Origin: Corbicula japonica
Taxonomy: Eukaryota > Mollusca > Bivalvia > Venerida > Cyrenidae
Length of the DNA: 64,000 nt
Direction of reading: 5' to 3'
NCBI GenBank assembly: GCA_038501625.1
Contig: JAZAYU010000171.1
Location: 186,001 to 250,000 of the forward strand
This document shows positions 25,301 to 35,763 of this stretch, piece by piece; positions within the stretch are counted from its first letter, which is position 1, and the number at the start of each line of letters is the position of its first letter. The translations under genes and the position numbers were made by a program. The notes beneath the pieces are model-generated. The model did not search any database. It was not told the origin of the DNA and was given only the letters and a program-made list of their open reading frames with translations.

Positions 25301-28300
25301 TGTTACAATAATTGTTTGTAAATGTATGCTGTTACTCTCACCTATTAAAACAGCATTTGTTTGCTTAAAAGTTTTAAACTTTAATCCTTAACTCCATATA
25401 TGCATTTTAATGCATATACAACCAGTGTAGATCCTGATCAGTCAGCACATTACTTAGTGAATCTTAAAGCCAACAGTGTAGATCCTGATCAGACAATATG
25501 ACTGTGACACCATAAAGGCATATATATGGAGAAAAGTGTAATTAAAGGTATGAAAATTAGCTTCTATTCAAATGGAGCTCCTCTATGTTCTGTTTATAGA
25601 AAATTTTTAGGATTCATGTTAAAGTGCAAAAAGTTTGTACTGGTCTCTTCTTTACAACATCCGATAGTAGGCCACTTAAGCAGTAGTTTGCATTTCCGAT
25701 GCGGCTCAAGAATATAAGCTTGAGATTATGAAACCAATTGGGACCAAGATTATAAAACTGAAAAAAGGAGACCAGTATCAAATCTCAAGCATCTCAATGG
25801 TGATAGAAGTCTCATTCCAGCCACAGATGCTTGAGATTTGAGACTGTTCTCCATCTCAGCCAATAAGATGTTAAAGATTTGGGACTGGTCTCCATTTTTG
25901 CCGGTCAAATGCTTGAAATTTGAGATTGGTCTTCATTTCAGCCAGTCCAATTCTTGAGATTTCAGACTGTTTCCAATCTCAGTTTTATAATCTTGGACCC
26001 AAAACTGCAATGGTTTTCTTCTTTGTTTTCCTGTTTCATCTATTCTGAAGTTTGAATATACATAATGCAATCAAATGATTTGTGTACATCATCATGTTTT
26101 TGTTTCGGTTTCTGCCTCATTATCTTGTTTAGTTTACAGATACTGTAATGATCTTTTGAGTTATTTCCCTGTCTCAGTGAAAAAACATCTAAATACCTCG
26201 ATGAAAATCATTCATTCTGATGTTGAAAGTTTAATAAAAATGATGTCAGATATGCCTGATTAAAATTATACTCACTTTTAATGAGACTATTATACTCACT
26301 TTTAATGAGACTTCAAATTAAGGATTAAATATACCGATATAATTTATTTAGTTGATCAAGATATGAAAAAGTGTGTGGATTTTTTAAAGTGAGTAAAGCT
26401 TAAATATGAACTTAAAACAATCAAAATGTTTTCATATTCCAATGAAAATTCAACTGACTCCTAAAAACATGTATTTTCAATTCTTACCGCCTAAAATATT
26501 TAGAAGGATTATGTGGTAGGATGCCAGTTCTGTATGTCTTTGTGCACAGACTAATAGTTTGTAAGCGGCTTCTACAGCAACTATGTCTTAGAGCAGATAT
26601 ATAACATGAAAGTAATGTTGGTTTCAAAGAACAAATTTATTATAGCAAAGTACACAATGAGTGTGAATATTTTTTTTGTACATGTACTTCATTAGCAGCA
26701 TAACCTGTGTGCTTGTTATAAAAAAACTAACCCTTTACTCCTGTGCCCAAGGTTATAAAACTGAGCATGGAAACCAGTCGCCATTTCAGCCAATCAGATG
26801 CTTGAGATTTGAGACTGGTTTCCAATCTCAGCTTTATAACCTCCAGCCCAGGGGATATGGCCAATATCCCATGGATGACCATTTAGATCCAGATCTACAC
26901 TTCTTGATGAATCTAAGAGCAGTGTAGATTCTGATCAGACTGCATGGATTAAAAGATTAATGAAAAAGACCTTCAATAAAATATACATTTTTCCAGTTTA
27001 GGTGATTTCTTTATTTAGTTTCGAAAAGTAACCATGATTTTGGCATGAGATATGTGCACTTTTATGTAGACAAATGTTCCTAAAGCAAGTTGGATGCCAG
27101 ACATTCTGATTCCTCTTGTCACATTTATGGCATTTTATGCTGCATTAAAACTAAAAGTACAGTGTATAAAGCAAAATGTCTTTTAATCACGAAATATTTC
27201 TTGAAGTCACTGTACCATAATTGAACATTAAATATCCTCTATTAATATAACTCAGAAAGGTTTACTAAGCTTGCAGCAGTATTATTATGCTGTAAGATTT
27301 GCTTAATGGATCCAAGAATAACTGATTACTGTTACACTTCCGCTGGGAAGATTTCAACCTTTAAACATTAAAGAAATAAACAGTTGTTTCAGTATTGATG
27401 CAGACAATTTTAAGAACTTAAAAGAGTCTAAAATATTAACAAGTCCATTGTTATAATAGGAGGAATATTTCAGACATGAGTCCTTGAGACTAACATACAT
27501 GACTAATGCTTTGTAGGTTGTTTTTTGTTTTGTCTTGAAATATTTACACTTACAGTGTACCTTGCACTTCACTAAAACAAAAGTATTTTATGAAACTACA
27601 TTGTATTTCCATTTTTCATTGGAAAACATTTTGTTTGAGGCAAAAAAGCCACACACACAAACTTATGGACTGCATGAATTTTTATCTTGTGACATTGTTT
27701 AACCATGAGTTGCTGGGAAAAAGTGTGCCTTAATTACTTGATTGCCTTGATGTCACAAATTCTCCTCAATATTTCAGTAAGAATTGAAAATGTATGATGT
27801 GTTAATTTAAGTATTGAATCAATATTTTATTGTGTTTGAAAAACATCTTGGTTGTTTGATGTAATTGCCAAGAGCTTCAGTTCAATCCTGAAGTAAAAAT
27901 CCTTGGCATTGTTAGATTATAATAATCTTTTCTATATGCCAGATTCAGATATCAAAATCTGACTGAATGGACTGTTTTTGGATAGCAAGGCTCTGGCACT
28001 CTTTTTGATTCATTAGGTTATTCCTGTCAAAGAAGCATTGTAGATCCAGATCTGACCATACAAATTTGTCTGCTAATCTGGATCTATACTGGTCACCCAT
28101 TTGATAAAACTCATACCCATTGAAAAAAAGGTTTAACTATGCTTACTCTAAAAACTGTTTTCAGGAAGATGTGGTGCCTTTAACCAGTTGCTTTCATCTA
28201 CATGTGTTGAATGTGGCTGACAATCATATCACAGCGCTACACAATACAGTAGATATATTGGCACAGTTAAGAAGGCTTGAAGTTCTTAATTTGCATGTAA

Positions 28301-31300
28301 GTACTTAACCCTTTACACCATAAATATGTGACTTTATGGCAGGGGTGAACAGTGTAGATCCAGATCAGCCGGCACATCCATTTTGTCTGAGCAGAATCTG
28401 CACTGTTAATCTTTTGATTAGATTATTTCAGACCAAGATGTGACCAGTGCAGATCCTGTTTGTACATGTGTAAAAAGGCGTATATATTGAGTAAATGGTA
28501 AACTGAATTGTTGTTTTGTATGTTGTAATGTTTATCAGGATTGCAATAAACAGATTCAGACTTATACTTAGATGATTTATTATCTATAATATAATTGTGC
28601 ATTTTGGGAATGCTGTGTTGTTAACTTGTTTGTGAGTGTTTTTTATTAAATGCATTTATCATTCTGTTTTCTACAGAAAATGCATTGATAACTTTATTAC
28701 TGTGCTCTTGCATATGCTCTTTGGCTGTGTTATCCAACACCTGCATGCGCAATTAGTCAAACCTTATAATTTAACAAATAATCCCCTTTATTACTTTAAA
28801 CATTCAAAATATACTCAGTATTTTAACAATTTCCTCCATAGATTTGATTGCATGGGCGAACAATGTAGATCTAGATCAGCTGGCAAATCCATGCTTTCTA
28901 ATCAGGATTGACATTGTTTACTTTTAGATTCATTAGGTTATTTCTGACCAAGAAGCAGGTGCAATAATTTCAGTTGCCTGTATTGACCATTTGATATGAG
29001 CGGCAAAGTGCTTGAAAAATATGGGATACCTCTTATGAATGCTTGATGGAGACAGTGTAATGATGAGCTATTTGATATGTAATGGGGTCCTACCGATATA
29101 CAGAGTTATCTTAATATTCTGTCTTAAGTTACCTCTCTTTGTAACGCGCACCTGTCACTGGGTAGTTCCGGTATGAGATTTAGACATGCAGTTGTCATCC
29201 GTGGTCCTTTCAAATGCATTTTAAAAGGGCCTGGTTGGTCAGAGATCAGCCTAATGCATAAAAACGTTTGATTATTATCATTGAATGGAAAAATAATAGT
29301 TTTATAGCGCAGCGCATAATATTTAAACTTGCTCTTCTATCCATTAAATACGTTGGAGAGGTTTGTGTTTAACATCGTTATGTTCGACCCCTTCGGTAAC
29401 TAATAAAGAGTTAAAAAAATACGCATTTCTTATGCTCAAAAATGATTTGATGAAAAGAAAAGTAAAAAACGCTTAATAAAATAGGTAGCAAAATTTTTAA
29501 CAGATGTTATTAAATAAAGTTTGACGTATGCAATGAAATGCAAGTTCACTTTTATACATGTTCTTTCATGCCCATGGCAAAAAAATTAAATAGATTTTTT
29601 TTTAATAACTGGACCTTTTCCTACAAATTAAATGTACACTATTCGGTTCATAGATTTGTGTCATGTTCGTATTAACGTATTTTCCATTTTACTGCTCTTT
29701 CTTTCTCCAAAATGTTCGTTCTTATTCTTACACAATTAAAACATATTTAAACATGGTTTCATAACGTTTTCACGTTTTTCTCTTTGTTTCTGAATTTTGT
29801 TAAGTTCATTTAGTTTTACAATCAATTTTAATTCATTAAATAAATAAAATGTTTGGGTAAAACTTTCCCGAGTGTTATTTAATTTAATTAAGTTCGGAGC
29901 GCTTTAAGTTGCCAATATCAAATAGTCAATGTCTCGGGTTCAAACAACAGTGTGACAATTAATTAGAATATTTAATCGCTAGTCAGTTTCCTAAAACAAC
30001 ACTTTTACCCTCAACAAAGACCTTTTTCAACCTCTCACAAATCTACAACTAAACTTCAAAAGGCCTATATCACACCTCCGGCTGGTAAAACCCAGTGTTG
30101 CTAATTAGATTACGTAACATGGTCATAAAACACCAGGCCCTTTTCTTAATAAGCATTGTTTGCATGACTTAACGGTTATTGGCTAAATACTTAAGTGAAA
30201 GTTTTAAAAAGTTTTAATTTCCATGCCAGCCAATCAATAAATTTTCATAAAGGATACGTGCGGTTACGTAAATAGGTAAAGTTGCATTTAGTTATTAACT
30301 TAAAATCACTTTACAAAGATGATGCTTATTCCTTATGCATTTTAACTTTAAAAGCACTTTGAGACATTTTATCTACACTTTTAACGCTACGCTTTATTAC
30401 TGCTTCTAAACCGGAACTACCCAATCAGCAAGGGAAACCACTCTCAATGGGAGGTAACTGGGAATATCGGTAGGCCCCCATTATATTATATACATATACT
30501 ATTTTATATTTCAGGGTAATCCAGTAGATACAGATCCTCTGTACCGGACTGAAATAATTCGTTCTACCAATGTGATGACTTTAGACAACATATCTGTAAG
30601 ACCTCTCCCCAAACCTGCTGACATGGATAGAGTTCAGGTCAGTGCTAATCCTACATTACTACATTTGGTAAGGTATACTAGTCAAGCTATAGGCAGTAAT
30701 TCATGTCATAATGCTGTAAACTATCAAATTCAATATACTGTAGAGAAGTTTATTCTTGTGGGGAATGGTGTTGGTGGGCCATATTTTAGTGATGCTGTGG
30801 TCTCTGATAATTACAGCAGAAAATGCTTCCAGCACAAACTTCAATTTCACATTTACATACAATACTGAAAGTCATTGAATTAACAGTTTTGTTGATTCGA
30901 CTAAAGTATTCTTCTGATCTGCTGAACACTAAGTTTTGTTACCATTCCAATTCCAGTCCAATTTCACTTTGATTCCACTCCAATTCTCTCTATCATAATA
31001 ATGCCCTCCAAACTTGTTTAACACCGCTCCATTACCTCCTTTCAAATTTATTCATTTTTATGCTCCTTGTTTTGATTAGTGTAAGTATTAAGCAACCCTC
31101 AATACCAAATGAATGAAGATGCAGATTGTAACTTACCAGTAATAAAAAATTCAATTTTAAATCTGAATTTCAATTATCTCAGTAAGTATAACTTCTCTGT
31201 TCAAATAGAATTTCCTGTGTGAAACCCTTTACTCCATTGATATTGGTTTTATCATATGTGCTACCAGTGAAGATCCAAATCAGCCTGTGTTGTCTGATGT

Positions 31301-34300
31301 GGATCTACAGTAGTAGCATTTTGGTCAGTGCCCAAGGTTATAAAACTGAGCATGGAAACCAGTCTCAAATCTCAAGCATCTGATTGGCTGAAATGGCGAC
31401 TGGTCGCCATTTTAGCCAATCAGATGCTTGAGATTTGAGACTGGTTTCCAATCTCAGCTTTATAACCTTCAGCCCAGAACTAATCCAATGAATCATTAGT
31501 GAACAAACAGTGTAGATTCTAACAAGACAGCACACATGTATTGGCTGGATCTACACTGTTCTTCTATGGGATAACAGCTATATCCTAAGAAGAATAGGGT
31601 TAAAGCCCCAGTCCTAAACTTAAGTAATACTATACTATTGAAAAATCATATTTGTCCATATAGACTCCAATATATAAACTCTCTAAGAGAACACAAAAGG
31701 TCCGATTAAATTCTTTCTTATAGAGGGGATTTTCAATGATATTGTTAAATTATCGTTAACTAACTTTTAAGAAGCTTAATATAATGAAGCTATATTTAGC
31801 ACCGACGAAAAGACCACGTCATGCGCGATCCCGACTTCTGTGACGTTTCGGAAATCCTAAATTAGCTTTTAGTCGCGGGGACCAAATTTATTTTAGTAAA
31901 TTAAAATTTATTAGCCCAAACTAATGCTGCAAATTTGTGCCTGTAGTTCCAAATACATGTAATATTTCATACAAGAGCGGGTTAAATTGAAGTAATGCCG
32001 CTTTAAGGTAGGCCTTATATATATTTAGGTTTTGTCTGATTTTTCAGTTTGATGAGAATTACAAGCATGTACAAAATATCAACACACTTAAAGAGGCTGC
32101 CCGTCAGGCATTTGAAGAAAGGATGAGAGATGCCAAAACAAAGATGGCCGATCAAATTGGATTTCTCCAAAGGAGAATAGTGTAAGATTTGGTTTTTCAG
32201 CTATAAGAAACATGTCAGTTCAGTTGAATAAGGAAAAAAGCGTATTTACTTGGATATTGTTACACTAGATTTGTGGATTCATTAATGCTGATTTGACCAC
32301 TGACCCCATGAATTAATGGAATGGATTCATCTATCAATTTTAATAACACAAATCAATGTTTATTGGGGTGCTTTACAGAAATTTAAATTCAGTTCATTGT
32401 TGGGGTGCTTTACAGAAATTTAAATTCAGTTCATTGTTGGGGTGCTTTACAGAAATTTAAATTCAGTTCATTGTTGGCGTGCTTTACAGAAATTTAAACT
32501 CAGTTCATTGTTGGCGTGCTTTATAGAAATTTAAACTCAGTTCATTGTTGGGGTGCTTTACAGAAATTTAAACTCAGTTCATTGTTGGGGTGCTTTACAG
32601 AAATTTAAACTCAGTTCATTGTTGGGGTGCTTTACAGAAATTTAAACTCAGTTCATTGTTGGGGTGCTTTACAGAAATTTAATCTCAGTTCATTGCTTTA
32701 CAGAAATTTAAATTCAGTTCATTGTTGGGGTGCTTTACAGAAATTTAAATTCAGTTCATTGTTTGGGTGCTTTACAGAAATTTAAATTCAGTTCATTGTT
32801 GGGGTGCTTTACAGAAATTTAAACTCAGTTCATTGTTGGGGTGCTTTACAGAAATTGAAATGTTTAGAAAAAGTAGAATTACTATTTAATTATTTCTGAA
32901 CCCAGAATAAAGTTGAAAATTGATGGTTTTTTACTAACAGAAGCATACCTGCAATTAGATGTAATCATTTAAATACTGCATAATCTTACTTCATAAAAAT
33001 GACTTTGTTTAACCATTTCCTCCATATATATATTCATGTGGGACCAGTGTAGATCCAGATCTGCCAGCACATCCGTGCCGTCTGAATAGGATCTGCACTG
33101 GATGCAATTCGGTCAGAAATAACTTGATGAATCAAAAAGCGAACAGTGCAGATCCTGATCAGATGGCCCTGTTCGCCCACGCAACGGATGTGTGTCTATG
33201 GAGGAAAAGGTTATAAAGGATATTTGTTTTTACCAGTGTAAGATGGAAATATTTTTCACCGAGTGAGCTCTGGAATATGTATTTTCACAAGTGGCGAAGC
33301 CATGAGTGAAAATACATAATTCCGGAGTTCACGAGTGAAATATATTTCTATCTTTCACTGGTAAAAACAAATTTTCTTTTTATTTTATGCTTTTTAGTGC
33401 ACAATTTGTGTGAATTTGGCAGAAAAATTGCATGAAATGGTGCCAAAAATGATTGTTTATGACGTGACATCATGACCTCATTTACCCAAATTTGAGCCAG
33501 TTTTCTAAATGTTCTCATTTGGAATGATATGTGTGTTTGCGTACCAGCGTGAAAAAAGCAGTGAAAATAAAAATAATATTCCACTAATTGAAAGCAGTGA
33601 AATACCACTTTTATTTCAACGGGAAATTCTATAATTTACTGGAAAGCATAAAATAAAACGTTATCTTTCTTTTTTTCAGTTTGATGCAGAAAGAATACCA
33701 AGAATATGAATCATCGTTAAGAAATGATTTGGATTCTTGTCTGAGGTACATTAACTCATCAATTGTTTCTTTGTTTGGTGAAAAATATGTGTTTTTTATG
33801 TAAACCTAACTGAATCATTTTAAATTAAACAATACCGGTAACTTAACTGCATATAAAAGATTATATAGTTTCACATAAGTTTGTATATATTCAAACTCTG
33901 GGTAAATATTTTAAGTCAGATCTCGAAACATATATATATAATAAATACATGATTAACGCTGTTAGAATTAAGATTTCTAGTAAAAACTTGAGACATAAGT
34001 AACCCAAGGGATCCAAGTGTACCAAAGAGACCAAGGTTTCTTAACTGTTTAAACTTGACTTAATATCTTAGTGTTTGCTACAATTTTACCTTACAGCTAT
34101 CAGAAAGGTGAAATTCCGTGCTTGAGGGCACTTCATTATTAAGTGGTTGTATACTGTAATTTAACAGATAAGAGGTGCAGAATATTTGAAGTGGTAGTTC
34201 ATCAAAGGAATGAAAAATCTTATTAGAAAAAAAGTTATCTGTTCATTATATCATACATGCAACATTTTGTGTGCATTTTAGTCTTTTATATATTTATATA

Positions 34301-35763
34301 TTTAACTTTTCTTGTAGATACTTGGACAACTTATCCCATACTGAGATAGGATCATTTGACCGGACAGCTATGCGTGACAGCATGGGAACACCTGCTCCTA
34401 AACCATGGGTAACTTTACTTAATCTAAACACCTGCTCCTAAACCATGGGTAACTTTACTTACTCTAAACACCTGCTCCTAAACCATGGGTAAATTTACTT
34501 AATCTAAACACCATTTAATCTTTGCAGTAAAGGCCCAAGATCATAAAACTGACACTGGTCTCTGACACTGGAGACCAATTTAAAATCTCATGTATTTGAT
34601 TGGTTGAAATTGATACCAATTTCCCAATGGACCAATCAAGCTTTGACTTTTAAGGCTGCAATCGTCATATCTCTCTTAATGATATTAGGCGCATGTTGCT
34701 AAATGTAAGACAACATTATTTAATTCATGCCATGGTAATATGAGGTGCTTTAGTCTTCGAGAGGACATCAGGTACCTGCTGACGCACGATAGCTTTTAAT
34801 ATATATATATTTCAAAACCTACATGAACAATAATTTCCTAGAATATGAATATATTTTCATAATGATCAATTTTGTTAAGTATTCATTTTGAAATCAAGTG
34901 GTTAACAGCAACTATCTATTAAGTGAAGGAATGTATTAACCGATTCTTAATTTGCATACAGAAGAATTTCTATCTGCAGATCTAAAATTTTTAAAGAGTA
35001 TTTAGTGCCTGAGGACAACAGAAATATCAGGCTATTTTAGTTTTTATATATTTTTTCTATCAGGTCACATACTAATTAATAAAGCTTCATAATCAACGAT
35101 TTTTAAGTTCAATTTTCAGCACATTTCAAGTTTTCTTAAATAAAGTTTCTTCTTTATCATTAAAGCATAGACACAACAAGCCAAAGACGGATAGAGATAA
35201 GGCCGATTATACTGATATCAAGCAAACAGAACAGGTAAGTATAGCATATTTGTTTCTAATTATTGTAAGAGAAATGCTTAGAAATATATTTTTACTGAAT
35301 CTTTTAAAGGGTCCAATGAATTTTAATTGTTTTAAGGACTCTACTCTATTTAGGCCTGCAAGGGTCACATGGGCAGCATCTGTGTCAGCTATTACATTTA
35401 GTTGAAAAGGGTCCAATTAATTTGATTGTCTAGCTCAGTGATTTTGAAAAGACATTTGATGAAGGTTTGCAGAGGCTGAATTGAGCGTTTTGTTTTATTT
35501 GATCTCAAATATTAGTTATCTTGCTGGATATGTGCCTTTCATTTATTAAATGATTTTGCATTTACTTTATATTTGAAACAACATATGATACACTATAGGA
35601 TTAGATTATTTATTTATTTTATTATTTATACCTAAAAGTAATATGATGATTTTATATCTTCATTGTATCCTTATAAGGGTATCTATGTATTTTTGATAAT
35701 TCTATTTTTTTCCTATAGATTTTAAAGTTTGCCAGTATGGAGCTGAAAAAGGACTATCAGTGA
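22162..35763 (+). CDS. SDS22-like leucine-rich-repeat protein with C-terminal coiled coil (11 exons)
   Basis: Exons are 22162-22316, 23069-23224, 24119-24308, 25215-25283, 28165-28296, 30515-30637, 32048-32181, 33680-33745, 34318-34408, 35166-35234 and 35719-35763. They join in phase to 1,230 nt (409 residues plus TGA), all with GT-AG introns. Residues about 75-250 are short LxxLxLxxNxI-type leucine-rich repeats (RLDLSLNEL, TLNLSHNFINKIDNL, ELNLSMNEL, VLNVSNNKI, ELYAQRNNI, VLNVADNHI, VLNLHGNPV). After an LRR-cap-like segment (GNPVDTDPLYRTEII), residues 275-345 are charged and heptad-like. There is no signal peptide or membrane segment, so it is probably intracellular; many such proteins are ciliary, centrosomal or phosphatase-associated adaptors. 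I do not recognise the exact orthologue. The reading frame also stays open upstream of the ATG to the acceptor, so the start could lie in an earlier exon. Confidence 0.85.
23069..23224 (+). CDS. LRR gene exon 2 (residues 52-103)
   Basis: Acceptor TTTTCTGCAG, donor AA|GTAAGC. Carries the first leucine-rich repeat, RLDLSLNELTVLEHAGL, and the start of the second, ELNASLNKIS. Confidence 0.88.
23250..23495. repeat. Dispersed repeat, family D (LRR intron 2)
   Basis: Recognisable by TTAACCCTTTACTC at the left, GATCAGGATCTGCACTG, AATCAAAAAGAG and CTGATCTGGATGTACAC. Arms rich in 'GTAGATCC.GATC' and 'GATC.GGATCTACAC' are inverted relative to each other, so the element can fold back. Confidence 0.75.
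23796..23985. repeat. Family D repeat (LRR intron 2)
   Basis: Contains CTGATCAGGATCTGCACTC, GTCAGAAATAACC and TGATCTGGATCTACACTG. It is the second copy in the same intron. Confidence 0.75.
24119..24308 (+). CDS. LRR gene exon 3 (residues 104-167)
   Basis: Acceptor TTGCTTTCAG, donor AAG|GTATGT. Holds three repeats (TLNLSHNFINKIDNL, ELNLSMNEL, VLNVSNNK), the clearest LRR stretch in the gene. Confidence 0.92.
24355..24600. repeat. Family D repeat (LRR intron 3)
   Basis: Begins with AACCCTTAACTCC and carries GTAGATCCTGATCATATG and GATGATCTGGATCTACAT. Confidence 0.7.
24690..24870. repeat. Diverged family D repeat (LRR intron 3)
   Basis: Weaker copy with ATAATCTGGATCTACACTG and a diverged left arm. 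Confidence 0.5.
25215..25283 (+). CDS. LRR gene exon 4 (residues 168-190)
   Basis: A 23-codon phase-0 exon encoding IRSLDGVQSLARLRELYAQ and ending RNNI, one LRR length. Donor ATT|GTAAGT. Confidence 0.88.
25383..25535. repeat. Family D repeat (LRR intron 4)
   Basis: Begins TAATCCTTAACTCC and contains GTGTAGATCCTGATCAGTC and GTGTAGATCCTGATCAGAC. It is truncated on the right. Confidence 0.65.
25735..26000. repeat. Compound family P foldback cluster (LRR intron 4)
   Basis: Several half-units of the GAGATTTGAGACTGGTCTCC type, separated by CATTTCAGCCA-like spacers, lie between outer arms GATTATAAAACTGA and CAGTTTTATAATCTTGG. It looks like successive internal duplications of one foldback. Confidence 0.75.
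26747..26950. repeat. Family P foldback next to a family D piece (LRR intron 4)
   Basis: A P copy (GGTTATAAAACTGAGCATGG to CAGCTTTATAACCTCC, about 26750-26845) sits between a 'ACCCTTTACTCC' fragment at 26731 and D-type GATCCAGATCTACAC downstream. P therefore again appears to have inserted into D. Confidence 0.7.
28000..28125. repeat. Family D repeat, partial (LRR intron 4)
   Basis: Contains TGTAGATCCAGATCTGACC and GCTAATCTGGATCTATACTG immediately upstream of exon 5. Confidence 0.65.
28165..28296 (+). CDS. LRR gene exon 5 (residues 191-234)
   Basis: Phase-0 exon with acceptor TGTTTTCAG and donor CAT|GTAAGT. Encodes two repeats, VLNVADNHITALHNT and RLEVLNLH. Confidence 0.88.
28306..28500. repeat. 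Family D repeat (LRR intron 5)
   Basis: Starts TTAACCCTTTACACC 10 bases after exon 5 and contains GTGTAGATCCAGATCAGCC and GAGCAGAATCTGCACTG. Confidence 0.75.
28845..28960. repeat. Family D repeat, partial (LRR intron 5)
   Basis: Contains AATGTAGATCTAGATCAGC and ATCAGGATTGACATTG, the left half of the family. Confidence 0.6.
29082..30481. mobile_element. 1.4-kb foldback DNA element with TA target duplication
   Basis: Left end ATGGGGTCCTACCGATAT and the reverse complement of the right end, ATGGGGGCCTACCGATAT, match, and both flanks carry TA (29080-29081 and 30482-30483). Further matching blocks occur in the same order inside both arms: GTTACCTC, GGGTAGTTCCGG and AAAAGGGCCTGGT. The inverted repeats are therefore long (over 100 bp) but interrupted. 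No transposase was seen, so it is non-autonomous. The TA duplication fits the Tc1/mariner superfamily, though other superfamilies also use TA. Confidence 0.8.
30515..30637 (+). CDS. LRR gene exon 6 (residues 235-275, LRR cap)
   Basis: Starts GNPVDTDPLYRTEIIRS, the segment that follows the last repeat in SDS22-type LRR proteins, and ends at MDRVQ. Its acceptor lies only 33 bases after the end of the 1.4-kb foldback element. Confidence 0.88.
31228..31590. repeat. Family D repeat split by a family P insertion (LRR intron 6)
   Basis: D-type sequence (ACCCTTTACTCC, GAAGATCCAAATCAGCC) is interrupted by a nearly perfect P palindrome at about 31328-31475 and resumes with GTGTAGATTCTAACAAGAC and TGGCTGGATCTACACTG. 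This order shows that P was mobile after D had spread. Confidence 0.8.
31328..31475. repeat. Family P foldback, near-perfect copy
   Basis: Arms GGTTATAAAACTGAGCATGG ... CTGATTGGCTGAAATGGCGA and their reverse complement meet at GACTGGTC. The roughly 145-bp palindrome could form a long hairpin in the pre-mRNA. Confidence 0.88.
32048..32181 (+). CDS. LRR gene exon 7 (residues 276-319, coiled coil)
   Basis: Encodes a charged helical segment (LKEAARQAFEERMRDAK ... QIGFLQRRI). Acceptor TTTTTCAG, donor AGT|GTAAGA in phase 2. Confidence 0.88.
32363..32858. repeat. 37-bp minisatellite, about 13 copies (LRR intron 7)
   Basis: Unit: TTGGGGTGCTTTACAGAAAT followed by TTAAATTCAGTTCATTG. Two sequence types (AAATTC and AAACTC) are arranged in blocks, and one unit near 32690 lacks its first part. 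Confidence 0.97.
33010..33215. repeat. Family D repeat (LRR intron 7)
   Basis: The most complete copy: GTGTAGATCCAGATCTGCC, GAATAGGATCTGCACTGG, AATCAAAAAGCGAACAGTGC and GATCCTGATCAGATGG, ending in GGAGGAAAAGG. Confidence 0.8.
33222..33371. repeat. 150-bp hairpin repeat (LRR intron 7)
   Basis: TTGTTTTTACCAGTG and GTATTTTCAC arms are mirrored by GTGAAAATACATAAT and CACTGGTAAAAACAA. The centre lies near 33297. It is unrelated in sequence to families P and D. Confidence 0.85.
33372..33660. mobile_element. Possible short inverted-terminal element (LRR intron 7)
   Basis: The stretch begins near ATTTTATGCTTTT and ends with AAAGCATAAAAT, an inverted pair bounding about 280 bp with no coding potential. 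It directly follows the 150-bp hairpin, so the two may be one composite element. Confidence 0.5.
33680..33745 (+). CDS. LRR gene exon 8 (residues 320-341, coiled coil)
   Basis: Short exon continuing the helix: LMQKEYQEYESSLRND and SCLR. Acceptor TTTTTTCAG, donor GAG|GTACAT. Confidence 0.85.
34318..34408 (+). CDS. LRR gene exon 9 (residues 342-372)
   Basis: Encodes YLDNLSHTEIGSFDR and ends PAPKPW at TGG|GTAACT. The last 20 bases and this donor lie within a 40-bp sequence repeated twice more downstream, giving three candidate donors. Only the first keeps the frame into exon 10. Confidence 0.85.
34390..34509 (+). repeat. 40-bp triplication across the exon 9 donor
   Basis: Three head-to-tail copies of a unit containing ACACCTGCTCCTAAACCATG and GGTAACTTTACTTAATCTA. 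The first copy includes the last coding bases of exon 9 and its donor; the other two lie in the intron with their own GGGTAA sites. Two point differences separate the copies. Confidence 0.95.
34530..34650. repeat. Family P foldback, diverged (LRR intron 9)
   Basis: GATCATAAAACTGACACTGG and AATCTCATGTATTTGATTGG resemble the P left arm. The right arm is degraded. Confidence 0.55.
35166..35234 (+). CDS. LRR gene exon 10 (residues 373-395)
   Basis: A 23-codon, very polar exon (HRHNKPKTDRDKADYTD, then KQTEQ) with acceptor CATTAAAG and donor CAG|GTAAGT. Confidence 0.8.
35719..35763 (+). CDS. LRR gene exon 11 (C-terminus and stop)
   Basis: Acceptor TTTTTTCCTATAG. Encodes ILKFASMELKKDYQ and then TGA at 35761-35763. 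The 3' untranslated region probably runs to the AATAAA at 36302. Confidence 0.82.
   Translation: MLKFASMELKKDYQ

Noticed and set aside
26075..26263. 62-codon plus-strand frame in LRR intron 4 as a missing exon
   Set aside because: Exons 4 and 5 already join in phase 0 with continuous LRR spacing, and the frame has no LRR motif.
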